Positions 8,931 through 18,957 of a stretch of 64,000 nt of DNA are shown here, piece after piece. The first letter of the stretch is position 1, and each line of letters opens with the position of its first letter. A model generated the notes under the pieces. It ran no database searches. It saw only the letters and a list, made by a program, of their open reading frames with translations, and had not been told where the DNA came from. The stretch lies in assembly GCF_000423125.1 (NCBI RefSeq), contig NZ_AUHJ01000010.1, forward strand, positions 62,001 through 126,000, in the 5' to 3' direction. This DNA is from Haliea salexigens DSM 19537. Lineage in GTDB: Bacteria > Pseudomonadota > Gammaproteobacteria > Pseudomonadales > Halieaceae. A program made the position numbers and the translations under genes.

Positions 8931-9567
8931 CCGGCCAACCCTCCGCCACCGCTCGCGCCCGCAGCGTGGCGTCGGGGTCCACGGCCACCGCGAAATCGAC
9001 ACATTCCAGCAGCGGCAGGTCGTTGTGGGAGTCGCTGTAGAACCAGCTCCCGGCCAGGTCCAGTTGTTTGCTTTGCAGCCAGCTCTGCAGTCGCAGCACT
9101 TTGCCATGATGGTATGACGGAATGCCGACGGGTTCGCCGGTATAGTGGCCATCCACCAGCTCCGCGTCGCAGGCGAGCAGGTCGTCGATACCCAGGGCAT
9201 CGACGATAGGTCGCGTGATGAAATGGTTGGTTGCCGTGATCACCAGCAGGTGGTGGCCCTGCTGCCGGTGGTTGGCGATGAGGTCGCGGGCCCGGGGCAG
9301 CATGATCGGTTCGATCTTTTCGCGCATGAATTGCCGGTGCAGCGGTGCCAGTTCTTCCGGTGAGCGTCCGGCGAGCGGGCCGAGTGCGAAGCGCAGGTAA
9401 GCGTCGATATCCAGCGTGCCTGCCTGGTAGTCCCGGTAAAAACGCTCGTTTTCTCGGGCAAAACTGTCGCTGTCCACCAGCCCCTGTTCGCACACGAATT
9501 GGCCCCACAAGTGGTCGCTGTCGCCGCTGATCAGGGTGTTGTCGAGGTCAAATATGGCAAGTGTCAT
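8911..9567 (-). CDS. HAD-IB family phosphatase, possible histidinol-phosphatase
   Basis: This 218-residue HAD hydrolase has motif I FDLDNTLISGDSD (Asp nucleophile about residue 6, acid/base Asp 8), motif II VITATNH (about 109), and motif III/IV FYSDSHNDLPLLECVD with the Mg-binding Asp pair (about 175). The helical cap between motifs I and II is the HAD-IB (SerB-like) type. In P. aeruginosa the homologue at the same place next to rppH (PA0335), as I recall, has been shown to be the histidinol-phosphate phosphatase of histidine synthesis. That activity is plausible here but inferred from synteny. Confidence 0.85.
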   Translation of the reverse strand: MTLAIFDLDNTLISGDSDHLWGQFVCEQGLVDSDSFARENERFYRDYQAGTLDIDAYLRFALGPLAGRSPEELAPLHRQFMREKIEPIMLPRARDLIANHRQQGHHLLVITATNHFITRPIVDALGIDDLLACDAELVDGHYTGEPVGIPSYHHGKVLRLQSWLQSKQLDLAGSWFYSDSHNDLPLLECVDFAVAVDPDATLRARAVAEGWPVISLRA

Positions 9568-9676
9568 GCTGTGCTCCAGGCTGGCGCGAGGATAGCGTGG
9601 CCGGCCCGCAGAGTAAATTTCTCAGACACCGGAAAGTGTGGAACAATAGTCGGTCGCATAATAAGGATGGTATCCG

Positions 9677-10171
9677 GTGATCGATTCAGAGGGATTCAGG
9701 CCCAACGTTGGGATCATACTGGCCAACGATGCAGGCCAGCTCCTGTGGGCGCGCCGCATTGGTGGCCGTGACGCCTGGCAGTTTCCGCAGGGCGGCATCA
9801 ACCGGGGTGAAACCCCGGAGGAAGCCCTGTACCGGGAGCTGCACGAAGAGGTTGGTCTTGCCCCCGAGGCGGTGAACGTGGTGGCCGCCACCCGTGGTTG
9901 GCTGCGCTACCGCCTGCCGCGGCGTTTCGTGCGCAAAGACCAGAACCCGCTGTGTATCGGCCAGAAGCAGAAATGGTTTCTGCTGCATCTGCGCGCGGCA
10001 GACGATGCCGTGTGCCTGAACGCCAACCAGAAGCCCGAGTTCGATCACTGGCAGTGGGTGAGTTACTGGTACCCGTTGAATCAGGTGGTGGCCTTCAAAC
10101 GCGAGGTCTACCGGCGTGCCCTCAAGGAGTTGGCGCCGCCGCTGGCGCGACTCACGGATGTGCCTGGCTGA
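9677..10171 (+). CDS. rppH: RNA pyrophosphohydrolase (Nudix)
   Basis: This 164-residue Nudix hydrolase removes pyrophosphate from 5'-triphosphorylated RNAs, triggering RNase E-dependent decay. The Nudix box G-x5-E-x7-REUxEExGU is complete at about residues 37-59 ([12 protein letters not shown], then RELHEEVGL). WQFPQGG just before it and the C-terminal [14 protein letters not shown] match RppH specifically. Start is GTG at 9677 with AAGGA about nine bases upstream. Its stop touches the possible ptsP start at 10171. rppH followed by ptsP is conserved in gammaproteobacteria. Confidence 0.96.
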   Translation: MIDSEGFRPNVGIILANDAGQLLWARRIGGRDAWQFPQGGINRGETPEEALYRELHEEVGLAPEAVNVVAATRGWLRYRLPRRFVRKDQNPLCIGQKQKWFLLHLRAADDAVCLNANQKPEFDHWQWVSYWYPLNQVVAFKREVYRRALKELAPPLARLTDVPG

Positions 10172-10182
10172 TGGCGGCCATG

Positions 10183-12453
10183 ATGCTGGAAACCCTGCGC
10201 AATATCGTGCAGGAGGTGAATGCAGCCGAAGGATTCAATGATGCGCTGCAGATCATCGTCAAGCGCGTCCGCGATGCCATGGGCACCGAGGTCTGCAGCG
10301 TGTACATGCGCGACGAAGCCAGCGGGCGTTTCGTGTTTCGCGCTACCGAGGGCCTGAACGCGCTGCAGGTGGGTGCGGCGAGCCTGGCGCCGGGTGAAGG
10401 CCTGGTCGGCCTGGTGGCCCAGCGCGAGGAGCCGGTCAACCTCGAGGACGCCGAGAGCCACCCCAGCTTCCAGTTGCTGGAAGGCCTGGGCGAGGAACCC
10501 TTCCACGCCTTCCTCGGCGTACCCATCATTCACCAGCGCGATGTGCTCGGCGTGTTGGTGATTCAGCAAACCAAGCGGCGCCGCTTCGACGAAAGCGAGG
10601 AAGCCTTTCTGGTCACGATGTCCGCGCAGCTGGCGGCCGTGATCGCACACGCCCGGGTCACGGGCGCGGTGCAGGAAGAGCTGCTGGGCGGGGCTGCAGC
10701 CCCGGCGCGGATCAACGGTATTCCCGGCGCGCCGGGGGTGGCGATTGGCACGGCGGTGGTGGTTTCGCCGGTGGCCGACCTCTACGCCGTACCGCGCAAG
10801 GGCGCCAGCAACCGGCGCCAGGAGCTGCGTGCGTTCAAGGCGGCACTGGCCAGTGTGCGCGCGGATATTCAGGGCGTATCCGACAACCTGCGCGGGGAAA
10901 TGAGTGCCGAGGATCACGCGCTGTTCGACGTGTACCTGGGTATTCTCGACGACTCCGCCATCGGTGGTGAGGTGGCGGGCCTGATCAAGGCCGGGCAGTG
11001 GGCCCAGGGGGCCTTGAGCGAGGTGATGATTCGTCATATTCGTCATTTTGAACGCATGGAGCACAGCTACCTGCGCGAGCGTGCGGTGGACGTCAAGGAT
11101 CTCGGTACGCGAGTACTCGCTTACCTGCAGGACGCAGCCCGCAATGAGCAGACCGCCTACCCCGCGCACACCATCCTGGTGGGAGAAGAGCTGACAGCGT
11201 CCTCTCTCGGCGAGGTACCCCGGGAGCAGTTGGCCGGGCTGATTTCCGTGCGCGGTTCGGGCAATTCGCACGTGGCGATTCTGGCCCGCGCGATGGGTGT
11301 GCCCACCGTCATGGGCGCGGTCGATCTGCCCTATACCCGCCTGCAGGACCGGGAACTGGTGGTCGACGGTTACAACGGCATTGTGCACCTGAACCCGCTG
11401 CCGGACGTTCGGGCGCGTTTTCAGGACGTGGTCGACCAGGATCAGGCCATGTCACGCGACCTCGAGTCCCTGCGCGAGTTGCCCTGCGAAACCGTGGATG
11501 GTCACCGCCTGCCGCTCTGGGTCAACACCGGCCTGATGGCCGATGTCACGCGCTCGCTCGAGCAGGGGGCGGAGGGCGTCGGCCTGTACCGGACGGAAGT
11601 GCCGTTTCTTCTGCGTGACCGTTTCCCCAGTGAGGAAGAGCAGCGGCTGATCTACCGCGAGCAGCTCGCGGCCTTCGCGCCGCGCCCGGTGACCATGCGC
11701 ACACTGGATATCGGCGGCGACAAGGCCCTGCCGTACTTTCCGATAGCCGAAGACAACCCCTTCCTGGGCTGGCGCGGCATTCGTGTGACGCTGGATCACC
11801 CGGAGATTTTCCTGGCCCAGGTGCGCGCCATGCTCAAGGCCAACGCAGGTTATGGGAACCTGCGCATCATGTTGCCCATGATCAGTAACATCTCGGAATT
11901 CGAAGAGGCGCTGGAGCTGATTCATCGCGGGCACCGGGAAATCGTGCAGGAAGGCACGGAGGTCGCGCTGCCCCCCATCGGTGTCATGGTCGAGGTGCCC
12001 TCGGCGGTTTACCAGGCGCGTGCCCTGGCGCGACGCGCCGACTTCCTCTCGGTCGGCAGCAATGACCTCACGCAATACCTGCTGGCGGTGGATCGCAACA
12101 ATGCGCGGGTTGCCGGCCTCTATCACGCCTATCATCCGGCGGTGTTACAGGCGCTCTGCATGGTGGCGGAAGCCGGCGCGGCGGAGGGCAAGCCCGTGAG
12201 CATCTGCGGTGAACTTGCCGGTGACCCCCTGGCCGCCGTACTGTTGATGGCCATGGGTTACGGCGTTTTGTCGATGAATGCCACTGCGCTGCCGCGGGTG
12301 AAGAAGTCCCTGCGCAGCCTGACGCACGCGGAGGCCCGTGAGTTGTTGGCCGAAGTGATGCTGCTGGAACACGCCGAAGCGGTGCAGTCGCGGCTACAGA
12401 CCTTCATGGCGGCACACGGCCTGCAGCAGTTTATTCACGCCCCGCTCGGCTGA
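10183..12453 (+). CDS. ptsP: Phosphoenolpyruvate-protein phosphotransferase PtsP (EI-Ntr)
   Basis: This 756-residue enzyme I of the nitrogen-related PTS transfers phosphate from PEP to NPr. An N-terminal GAF sensor domain covers about residues 1-150 (FNDALQIIVKRVRDAMGTEVCSVY region), followed by the PTS enzyme I N-domain. The phosphoryl-acceptor His is in GSGNSHVAILARAMG (about residue 362). The C-terminal PEP-binding barrel holds LYRTEVPFL, TLDIGGDKALPYF, GVMVEVPSAV and VGSNDLTQYLLAVDRNN. Family N-termini read MLxxLRxIVxxV, so ATG 10183 is preferred. ATG 10171 or 10180 would add four or one residues. The 3' end overlaps the convergent NRDE gene by 23 bases. Confidence 0.95.
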   Translation: MLETLRNIVQEVNAAEGFNDALQIIVKRVRDAMGTEVCSVYMRDEASGRFVFRATEGLNALQVGAASLAPGEGLVGLVAQREEPVNLEDAESHPSFQLLEGLGEEPFHAFLGVPIIHQRDVLGVLVIQQTKRRRFDESEEAFLVTMSAQLAAVIAHARVTGAVQEELLGGAAAPARINGIPGAPGVAIGTAVVVSPVADLYAVPRKGASNRRQELRAFKAALASVRADIQGVSDNLRGEMSAEDHALFDVYLGILDDSAIGGEVAGLIKAGQWAQGALSEVMIRHIRHFERMEHSYLRERAVDVKDLGTRVLAYLQDAARNEQTAYPAHTILVGEELTASSLGEVPREQLAGLISVRGSGNSHVAILARAMGVPTVMGAVDLPYTRLQDRELVVDGYNGIVHLNPLPDVRARFQDVVDQDQAMSRDLESLRELPCETVDGHRLPLWVNTGLMADVTRSLEQGAEGVGLYRTEVPFLLRDRFPSEEEQRLIYREQLAAFAPRPVTMRTLDIGGDKALPYFPIAEDNPFLGWRGIRVTLDHPEIFLAQVRAMLKANAGYGNLRIMLPMISNISEFEEALELIHRGHREIVQEGTEVALPPIGVMVEVPSAVYQARALARRADFLSVGSNDLTQYLLAVDRNNARVAGLYHAYHPAVLQALCMVAEAGAAEGKPVSICGELAGDPLAAVLLMAMGYGVLSMNATALPRVKKSLRSLTHAEARELLAEVMLLEHAEAVQSRLQTFMAAHGLQQFIHAPLG

Positions 12454-13237
12454 GCGTGACCGGGAACCGGTAGGCGTTGCACGCCGCCTGTTTTCCGGCA
12501 GGGTCGAACTGGCATTCACGCCAATCAAGTATGGCGCCATCCTCATGATCCGGCCGTTGTAGCCACAAGGTGGTACATGCCCGCGTGCCGTATTCCGGGG
12601 TCACGATGAACTGTGCGGACAGACGGCGATCCATGCGCGCCGCCTGCTCCGAGGGATGCAGCGCGTGCTCCTGCGCCAGTTCCCGGTCAGACACCGTGGC
12701 CTGAAGTGTGTCGTGGTCGAGGTTGCCGCGATCGACCACCGCCGCCAATCGGGAGCGTGCCCGCAGCAGCTTGGGCCAGGGCGTATCCAGGCGCTCGTTG
12801 CTCAGGCCGTAAATGCCGGGCGACAGCGGCTTCGCGGGCTCCCCCGCGAGTCGGTTGCTGTAGTACCAGAGCTCCTCACTGTCGCCGACCAGCAGGTTAA
12901 ATCCCGCGTAGTCTTCCGCGGCCAGCGCCACCTGGTGCAGGTAGCCTTCGGCGGACAGGTCCGCCGTGAGAAACTTAACCGCCAATTCTCCCCGGGAGCG
13001 CGCTGCGGGCGCTGTTTGCGCGGGGTCGCGGAAGTTGGTGACGGCGGCAAAGCGCCCGGCCTCTGTCACACCCATCCAGGTGCCGCCGGCTTCCAGGTCG
13101 CGTCCCGCCAACAGTGTGGGGTGGTCGCTCCAGAATCCGGCAGCTGCCGTGGGGCGGCGATGGAATTCATCGCGGTTGGCCGCGAGCAGCAGCGGCGTGG
13201 CGGTGAGCACTTTCCAGCCGAAGACAATGAGGCACAT
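12431..13237 (-). CDS. NRDE family protein (TANGO2-like)
   Basis: This 268-residue protein begins MCLIVFGWK and carries the name-giving motif AANRDEFHRRPT at about residues 19-30, followed by GGTWMGVTEAGRFAAVTNFRD. It belongs to the NRDE/TANGO2 family, which has an Ntn-hydrolase-like fold with Cys2 as the putative N-terminal nucleophile after Met removal. The molecular role is poorly defined; eukaryotic TANGO2 is linked to lipid and haem homeostasis. The frame stays open far upstream, but everything before the Met at 13237 overlaps lgt in antisense and is not family sequence. It is convergent with ptsP. Confidence 0.9.
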   Translation of the reverse strand: MCLIVFGWKVLTATPLLLAANRDEFHRRPTAAAGFWSDHPTLLAGRDLEAGGTWMGVTEAGRFAAVTNFRDPAQTAPAARSRGELAVKFLTADLSAEGYLHQVALAAEDYAGFNLLVGDSEELWYYSNRLAGEPAKPLSPGIYGLSNERLDTPWPKLLRARSRLAAVVDRGNLDHDTLQATVSDRELAQEHALHPSEQAARMDRRLSAQFIVTPEYGTRACTTLWLQRPDHEDGAILDWRECQFDPAGKQAACNAYRFPVTLSRAGRE

Positions 13238-13387
13238 GGTCACGTTTCCTTTGACAGCAGCGCTCATCCTGCCACTGGCAGTGAGAATTGTGAATCGCGC
13301 GCTGGTGCCGGATAATGCCCGCTCGCTGTGCGGACGGTGGCCAGAGCCGGCGCCGCACGATGCGCCCTCGAGCAAGGATCGAATGCC

Positions 13388-14196
13388 ATGTTGCCCTATC
13401 CCGATATCGACCCCGTCGCCGTTTCTCTGGGCCCGATCCAGGTGCACTGGTATGGCCTGGCCTATCTGGCCGGCCTCGCCTTTGCCTGGTGGTTGGGCGT
13501 GCGGCGTAGCCGGCGCCCGGATGTACCGCTGTCGCGCGAGCAGGTGGATGACCTCATTTTTTTCAGCGCTCTCGGCGTTGTTCTCGGTGGACGCATCGGC
13601 TACGCCCTGTTTTATGGCGGTGAGCGCCTGCTGCAGGACCCACTGTGGTTGTTGCAGGTCTGGCAGGGCGGTATGTCGTTCCACGGCGGCATGCTCGGTG
13701 TCATCATCGCGGTTGCCTGGTTTGCGCGCAGCCGCAATGTCGCGTTCGGCGCGGTGCTGGACCTGGCGGCGCTGCTGACTCCCATGGGGCTGGCCCTGGG
13801 TCGCCTGGGCAACTTTATCGGCCAGGAACTGTGGGGCCGACCCACGGATGTGCCCTGGGCCATGGTGTTCCCGGCGGACCCGCTGCAACTGGCGCGGCAC
13901 CCGTCGCAGCTCTACCAGTTCGCGCTCGAGGGGGTGCTGCTGTTTGTAGTACTGCTCCTGTTCAGCGCTCGTCCGCGTCCCATGTGGGCGACTTCCGGTT
14001 TGTTCGCCCTGGGTTACGGATGCCTGCGGTTTATAGCGGAGTTCTTTCGCCAGCCGGACGCGCACATCGGTTTTCAGGCCTTTGGCTGGCTGACGCGCGG
14101 GCAACTGTTGTGCCTGCCGATGATTGCGCTGGGGCTGTTCTTGTTGTGGTGGGCCTACCACCGGCAGGCGCCGGTGGGCGGCGGGAGGAAAATGGC

Positions 14197-14200
<4 letters not shown>
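13388..14200 (+). CDS. lgt: Prolipoprotein diacylglyceryl transferase
   Basis: This 270-residue inner-membrane enzyme transfers diacylglycerol from phosphatidylglycerol to the lipobox cysteine of prolipoproteins. It has about seven transmembrane helices. Family landmarks are [11 protein letters not shown] at the N-terminus, [25 protein letters not shown] (His in HGGMLG is essential in E. coli), [17 protein letters not shown] (Lgt signature) and [11 protein letters not shown] at 13388 gives the family N-terminus [17 protein letters not shown]. The stop overlaps the thyA ATG by 4 bases, the conserved lgt-thyA coupling. Confidence 0.96.
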
Positions 14201-15030
<830 letters not shown>

Positions 15031-15032
15031 CC

Positions 15033-15560
15033 ATGTCTGTGCGCATTGCCTTGATGGTCGCTGTGGCCGCGAACGGTGTCATTGGCCGCGACAACGCTCT
15101 GCCCTGGCACCTGCCGGACGACCTGCAGTATTTCCGCCGTACCACGATGGGCAAGCCGGTGGTGATGGGCCGGAAAACCTATGAGTCGATCGGGCGCCCG
15201 CTGCCCCGCAGGCCGAATATCGTCGTGACAGCGACCCCGGGCTGGCACGCCGCGGGTGTGGCGGTGACAGATACGGTGCCCGCTGCGCTCGCGCTCGGGC
15301 GCGAGCTGGCCCTGGCCGAGGGTGTGGAGGAGCTGGTGGTGATCGGCGGCGCCATGATCTATGCCGCGGCCCTGCCACTTGCCCAGCGCCTTTATATTAC
15401 GGAAGTGCACGCGGATATCGACGGAGACACCTGGTTTGCGCCGGTTGACGCCGGGGAGTGGCGGGAAATCGGCCGCGAGGAGCGTCCAGCTACGGAAGAC
15501 AATCCATACCCTTACGCGTTTGTCTGTTTTGAGCGCCGCGGGTCCGATTGTGACACTTAG
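15033..15560 (+). CDS. folA: Dihydrofolate reductase
   Basis: The 175-residue product regenerates tetrahydrofolate with NADPH. DHFR motifs are MVAVAANGVIGRDNALPWHLPDDL (cut here as VIGRDNALPWHLP, with Asp in place for protonation), GKPVVMGRKTYESIGRPLPRR, and EELVVIGGAMIYAAALP. It begins two bases after the thyA stop; the pairing is functional, since ThyA oxidises methylene-THF to dihydrofolate. It is the last gene of the lgt-thyA-folA run. The 3' neighbour is the TonB-system promoter region. Confidence 0.96.
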   Translation: MSVRIALMVAVAANGVIGRDNALPWHLPDDLQYFRRTTMGKPVVMGRKTYESIGRPLPRRPNIVVTATPGWHAAGVAVTDTVPAALALGRELALAEGVEELVVIGGAMIYAAALPLAQRLYITEVHADIDGDTWFAPVDAGEWREIGREERPATEDNPYPYAFVCFERRGSDCDT

Positions 15561-15663
15561 TTGACGCGAACAAACGTTACTTTGAGCTTTTTCTGCTGTT
15601 AAGTTTGTCACCTATCTACACGTTTAAGAGAAATGGCCGCAGGACCGCAGTGGATTGATTGAA

Positions 15664-15677
15664 AATACCGGGGTATT
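15664..15677. repeat. Perfect inverted repeat after folA
   Basis: AATACC-GG-GGTATT forms a perfect 6-base inverted repeat 104 bases after the folA stop and 23 bases before the TonB-operon -35. It is followed by GGGTTTAAATTCTT and not by a clean T-run, so it could be a weak terminator or an operator. Nothing in the sequence decides between these. Confidence 0.4.
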
Positions 15678-15699
15678 GGGTTTAAATTCTTCACCTCGG

Positions 15700-15728
15700 T
15701 TTACCGTTACTTATTTTTTCACTATAAA
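15700..15728 (+). promoter_or_regulatory. Sigma70-type promoter of the TonB operon
   Basis: TTTACC (15700-15705) and TATAAA (15723-15728) are separated by exactly 17 bases in an AT-rich stretch that stands out from the GC-rich genome. The predicted start near 15735 leaves a leader of about 75 bases before the DUF3450 ATG at 15810. No Fur box was recognised in the region. Confidence 0.65.
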
Positions 15729-15809
15729 CGTAGCAGCAACGTGGATAGCACAGCAGTACGCTATCTCGGCACTGAATCACTCTAGTTGGAAATAGGAAGC
15801 ACAATTCCC

Positions 15810-16598
15810 ATGACTATGCATCGATTGAAGAACGTATTGATCGCTGCGCTTGTCGCAACGGGCACCCTCGCGGGTAGCGCAGCGGCAGTGCAAGCCAATA
15901 CCCTCGACTCCGTTCTGGAGGTGGGGGAAGCCCGCAACGAGGCGGCGCGCAAGTCGCAGCAGAAAATCGACCGCCTGGCCGATGAGACGCGTGACCTCCT
16001 GTCCGACTACAAGTCGGTCATGAAGCAGGTCGATGGCCTCAAGGTCTACAACGCGCGCCTGCAGCGCCAGATCGACAACCAGATGGCCCGCATCGCGGAC
16101 ATCGAGGAGTCGATCAACGAAGTCACCGTGATTCAGCGCCAGATGACCCCGCTGGTCATTCGCATGATCGACGGCCTGGAGCAGTTCATCGAACTGGATG
16201 TGCCGTTCAACCTCGAAGAGCGCCGCGAGCGCATTGCCTTCCTGCGCAGCAACGTGGATCGCTCCGACCTGACGGTTGCCGAGAAATTCCGCCAGGTGCT
16301 GGAAGCCTACAATATCGAGTTGCAGTACGGCCGTGGCTTTGACAGCTACAGTGCTGCTATCGACATCAACGGCACGACGCGCGATGTCGATTTCCTGCGC
16401 ATTGGTCGCCTGGCGCTGGTTTACCAGACCACTGACGGCACCGAGAGCGGCGTCTGGAACAAGGAAACCAACAGCTGGGAGCCGCTGGATTCCGGTGACT
16501 ACGCCAACGCCATTCGCAAGGGTGTGCGCATTGCCAAGCGTCAGGCCACTATCGAACTTCTCAACATGCCCGTTGCTGCACCGGAGGCTGAACAATGA
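15810..16598 (+). CDS. DUF3450 protein of the TtpC-type TonB system
   Basis: The 262-residue product has a Sec signal peptide (MTMHRLKNVLIAALVATGTL, cleavage after about residue 30, AVQANT). A long coiled coil follows (residues about 45-110, ARKSQQKIDRLADETRDLL region), then a globular C-terminal part (YAAAIDINGTTRDVDFLRIGR-like strand-rich segment). This is the DUF3450 family, found as the first gene of TonB2-type clusters in marine gammaproteobacteria. It is probably a periplasmic accessory to the TtpC/ExbB complex. The in-frame start at 15786 would disrupt the signal peptide, so ATG 15810 was chosen. It overlaps the next gene by 4 bases. Confidence 0.92.
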   Translation: MTMHRLKNVLIAALVATGTLAGSAAAVQANTLDSVLEVGEARNEAARKSQQKIDRLADETRDLLSDYKSVMKQVDGLKVYNARLQRQIDNQMARIADIEESINEVTVIQRQMTPLVIRMIDGLEQFIELDVPFNLEERRERIAFLRSNVDRSDLTVAEKFRQVLEAYNIELQYGRGFDSYSAAIDINGTTRDVDFLRIGRLALVYQTTDGTESGVWNKETNSWEPLDSGDYANAIRKGVRIAKRQATIELLNMPVAAPEAEQ

Positions 16599-17986
16599 AA
16601 GCGCTTAACACGATTTTTTCCGCCCTGGTACTGGGCGGAGCGCTGGCCGTATCCGGCGTAAGCATGGCCCAGGAAGAGCCTGCGCGCGACGCCGCCAGTC
16701 TGAGTGAGCTGCTCGGCCTCGTGAAGCAGGGCCAGGCGCAGGAAGCGCGTGAAAACGCCGAGCGTGAGCGCCGTTTCAGTGCTGACAAGGCCAACCAGGC
16801 CAAGGCGCTGGAGCAGGCCAGGGCCGAGCGCGCGCGCCAGGAGCAGTTGTCCACCACGCTGGAAGCCAAGTTCGAAGAGAACGAGCTGCTGGTCGCTGCC
16901 AAGCAGGAGCAGCTGAAGGAGCGCCTGGGTTCACTGACCGAGCTGTTCGGTCATTTGACCGCTGCAGCGGGTGACCTGTCTTCCAACATTGAAGTGTCTC
17001 TGGTGTCGGCGCAGTACCCCGATCGGGAGCTGTTCCTGAAAGAGCTGATTGCCAAGATGAGCGGCTCCGACAAACTGCCGCGTATCGAGGAAATTGAGCG
17101 CGTCTGGTACGAAATGCTGCGTGAAATCACCGAGACCGGCAATGTTGTGCGCTTCAATACCGAGGTTGCCACCGCGACCGGCGAGCGTACCGACCGCGAA
17201 GTGGTCCGTGTGGGTGCCTTCAACGTCATCGATACCGATGGCAACTACCTGGCCTTCAACAACGGTAACCTCAGCGTCTTGCCGCGCCAGCCTTCTGGTC
17301 GCTACAACGCCTGGGCGGAAGAATTGGCCAATGCCGACAGCGGCATTCACCAGTTTGGTATCGACCCCACCGGTCCTACCGGCGGTTCCTTCCTCGCGGC
17401 GATCATCGACAGCCCGACGCTGGAAGAGCGCTGGCACCAGGGCGGCTATGTGGGTTATGCAATTACCGCAGTGGGTGTGTTTGCCTTCATCCTCGCGCTG
17501 TTCCGCCTGATCGTTTTGTCAGCCGTGGGCGCCAAGGTCAGCAGCCAGCTGAAAAGCAAGACGGCCAACACCAACAACCCGCTGGGCCGCGTGCTGAAAA
17601 TCCACGAGGACAACCCGTCTATGGACGCGGAAACGCTGGAACTCAAGATGTCCGAGGGTGTCATGCGTGAAACGCCCAAGCTGGAGTCCGGCCTCACCCT
17701 GCTGAAGATCATCGCCGCGGTAGCGCCGCTGATGGGTCTGCTGGGTACGGTGACTGGTATGATCATCACCTTCCAGGCCATCACCATCTTCGGCGCTGGC
17801 GATCCCAAGGCCATGGCTGGCGGTATCTCCTCCGCACTGGTTACCACCGTACTGGGTCTGCTGGTTGCTATCCCCACGGTTCTGCTGCACACCATCGTGA
17901 ATGGCCGCGCTCAGCGCATCATCCACGTGCTGAACGAGCAGGCGACCGGGATTGTAGCCGAGCACTCTGAATCCAGCGGCAAATAA
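16595..17986 (+). CDS. TtpC-like MotA/TolQ/ExbB family protein
   Basis: This 463-residue protein is about twice the length of ExbB. It has a signal peptide (about 1-25, ending SMAQ), a periplasmic coiled coil (about 35-115) and a globular periplasmic region. The C-terminal MotA/TolQ/ExbB proton-channel domain has three membrane segments near residues 285-310, 365-390 and 410-435, including IAAVAPLMGLLGTVTGMI and ALVTTVLGLLVAIPTVLLH. This is the TtpC architecture known from Vibrio TonB2 systems, where TtpC is required in addition to ExbB2/ExbD2. It is translationally coupled to the DUF3450 gene. Confidence 0.9.
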   Translation: MKALNTIFSALVLGGALAVSGVSMAQEEPARDAASLSELLGLVKQGQAQEARENAERERRFSADKANQAKALEQARAERARQEQLSTTLEAKFEENELLVAAKQEQLKERLGSLTELFGHLTAAAGDLSSNIEVSLVSAQYPDRELFLKELIAKMSGSDKLPRIEEIERVWYEMLREITETGNVVRFNTEVATATGERTDREVVRVGAFNVIDTDGNYLAFNNGNLSVLPRQPSGRYNAWAEELANADSGIHQFGIDPTGPTGGSFLAAIIDSPTLEERWHQGGYVGYAITAVGVFAFILALFRLIVLSAVGAKVSSQLKSKTANTNNPLGRVLKIHEDNPSMDAETLELKMSEGVMRETPKLESGLTLLKIIAAVAPLMGLLGTVTGMIITFQAITIFGAGDPKAMAGGISSALVTTVLGLLVAIPTVLLHTIVNGRAQRIIHVLNEQATGIVAEHSESSGK

Positions 17987-18000
17987 GCAGAGGTTCGACC

Positions 18001-18522
18001 ATGTCGGGAGGAATTTTTGACAGCACCCTCGCCTTTATGGACAAAGGCGGGGATGTGCTCTGGCTCATCGCCATCCTGGTGTTCGTGATGTGGACGTTGA
18101 TCTTTGAGCGGCTTTGGTACTTTACCTTTGCCTGGCGCAAGGAGGCTTTTGCCATCATCAACACCTGGGAGGCGCGCAGCGAACGCAAGTCGTGGAATGC
18201 GAAGCAGATTCGCGCCCGGCTGCTGTCCCGGAGTCGCGAGGCCATCAACGCCAACCTCCCGGTCATCACCACCATGGTCGCCCTGTGCCCGCTTCTTGGC
18301 CTACTGGGTACGGTGACAGGCATGATCGAGGTGTTTAACGTGATGGCCGTGACCGGTGGCGGTGACGCCAAGTCCATGGCGGGTGGTGTAGAGCGATCTA
18401 CCATTCCCACCATGGCGGGCATGGTGGCCGCCCTGTCCGGGCTCTTCGCGAACACCTACCTGAACCGTGTCGCGACGCGGGAACAGGAATTCCTACAGGA
18501 TAATTTAACGTCCGATCACTGA
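18001..18522 (+). CDS. exbB: ExbB-type proton channel protein
   Basis: This 173-residue MotA/TolQ/ExbB protein has one N-terminal helix (DVLWLIAILVFVMWTLIFE) and two further helices around NLPVITTMVALCPLLGLLGTVTGMIEVF and IPTMAGMVAALSGLFANTYL. It forms the pentameric proton channel with ExbD, driving TonB. It begins 14 bases after the TtpC-like gene and is about 30% of that gene's length. The two share the LLGTVTGMI motif, showing common ancestry of their channel domains. Confidence 0.93.
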   Translation: MSGGIFDSTLAFMDKGGDVLWLIAILVFVMWTLIFERLWYFTFAWRKEAFAIINTWEARSERKSWNAKQIRARLLSRSREAINANLPVITTMVALCPLLGLLGTVTGMIEVFNVMAVTGGGDAKSMAGGVERSTIPTMAGMVAALSGLFANTYLNRVATREQEFLQDNLTSDH

Positions 18523-18547
18523 TCGGACGCTGACAGGTAGCAATCAG

Positions 18548-18952
18548 ATGCGCAGACTTGCAAAACAGCAGGAAGACGAAGGAGCAGAAATCGACCTGAC
18601 GCCGATGCTGGACGTCGTGTTCATCATGCTGATCTTCTTCATCGTTGTCGCCTCGTTCATCAAGGAGGCCGGTATAGAGGTCAGCCGGCCAGACAGCGCC
18701 AAGTCGGACCCCAGTGATGCCACCAGCATTCTGGTGAACATCCGTAGTGACAACCAGATCTGGATGGAAAACCGGCGTGTCGACGCCAGGGCTGTCCGGG
18801 CGAACATTCAGCGTCTGCTCGCCAATGATCCGGAACAAGCGGTGACGATCAAGGTCGAAAAAGGTGCCAAGGCCGGTGCGGTCGTGGACGTGGCGGACGC
18901 GGCGCGTGAGGCCGGGGCTGGCGCGGTCAACTGGGCCAGCGAAGGGAAATAG
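18548..18952 (+). CDS. exbD: ExbD biopolymer transport protein (first copy)
   Basis: The 134-residue product has the ExbD plan: a short cytoplasmic N-terminus, one membrane helix with the proton-carrying Asp in DLTPMLDVVFIMLIFFIVV (about residues 18-36), and a periplasmic domain. Two ExbD genes follow each other here, and the LDVVFIMLIFFIV core is identical in both. The first copy has FIKEAGIEV after the helix and an alternating QRLLANDPEQAVTIKVEKG periplasmic part. It probably pairs with its neighbour as a heterodimer in the ExbB channel; that is an inference. Confidence 0.93.
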   Translation: MRRLAKQQEDEGAEIDLTPMLDVVFIMLIFFIVVASFIKEAGIEVSRPDSAKSDPSDATSILVNIRSDNQIWMENRRVDARAVRANIQRLLANDPEQAVTIKVEKGAKAGAVVDVADAAREAGAGAVNWASEGK

Positions 18953-18957
18953 GATCC

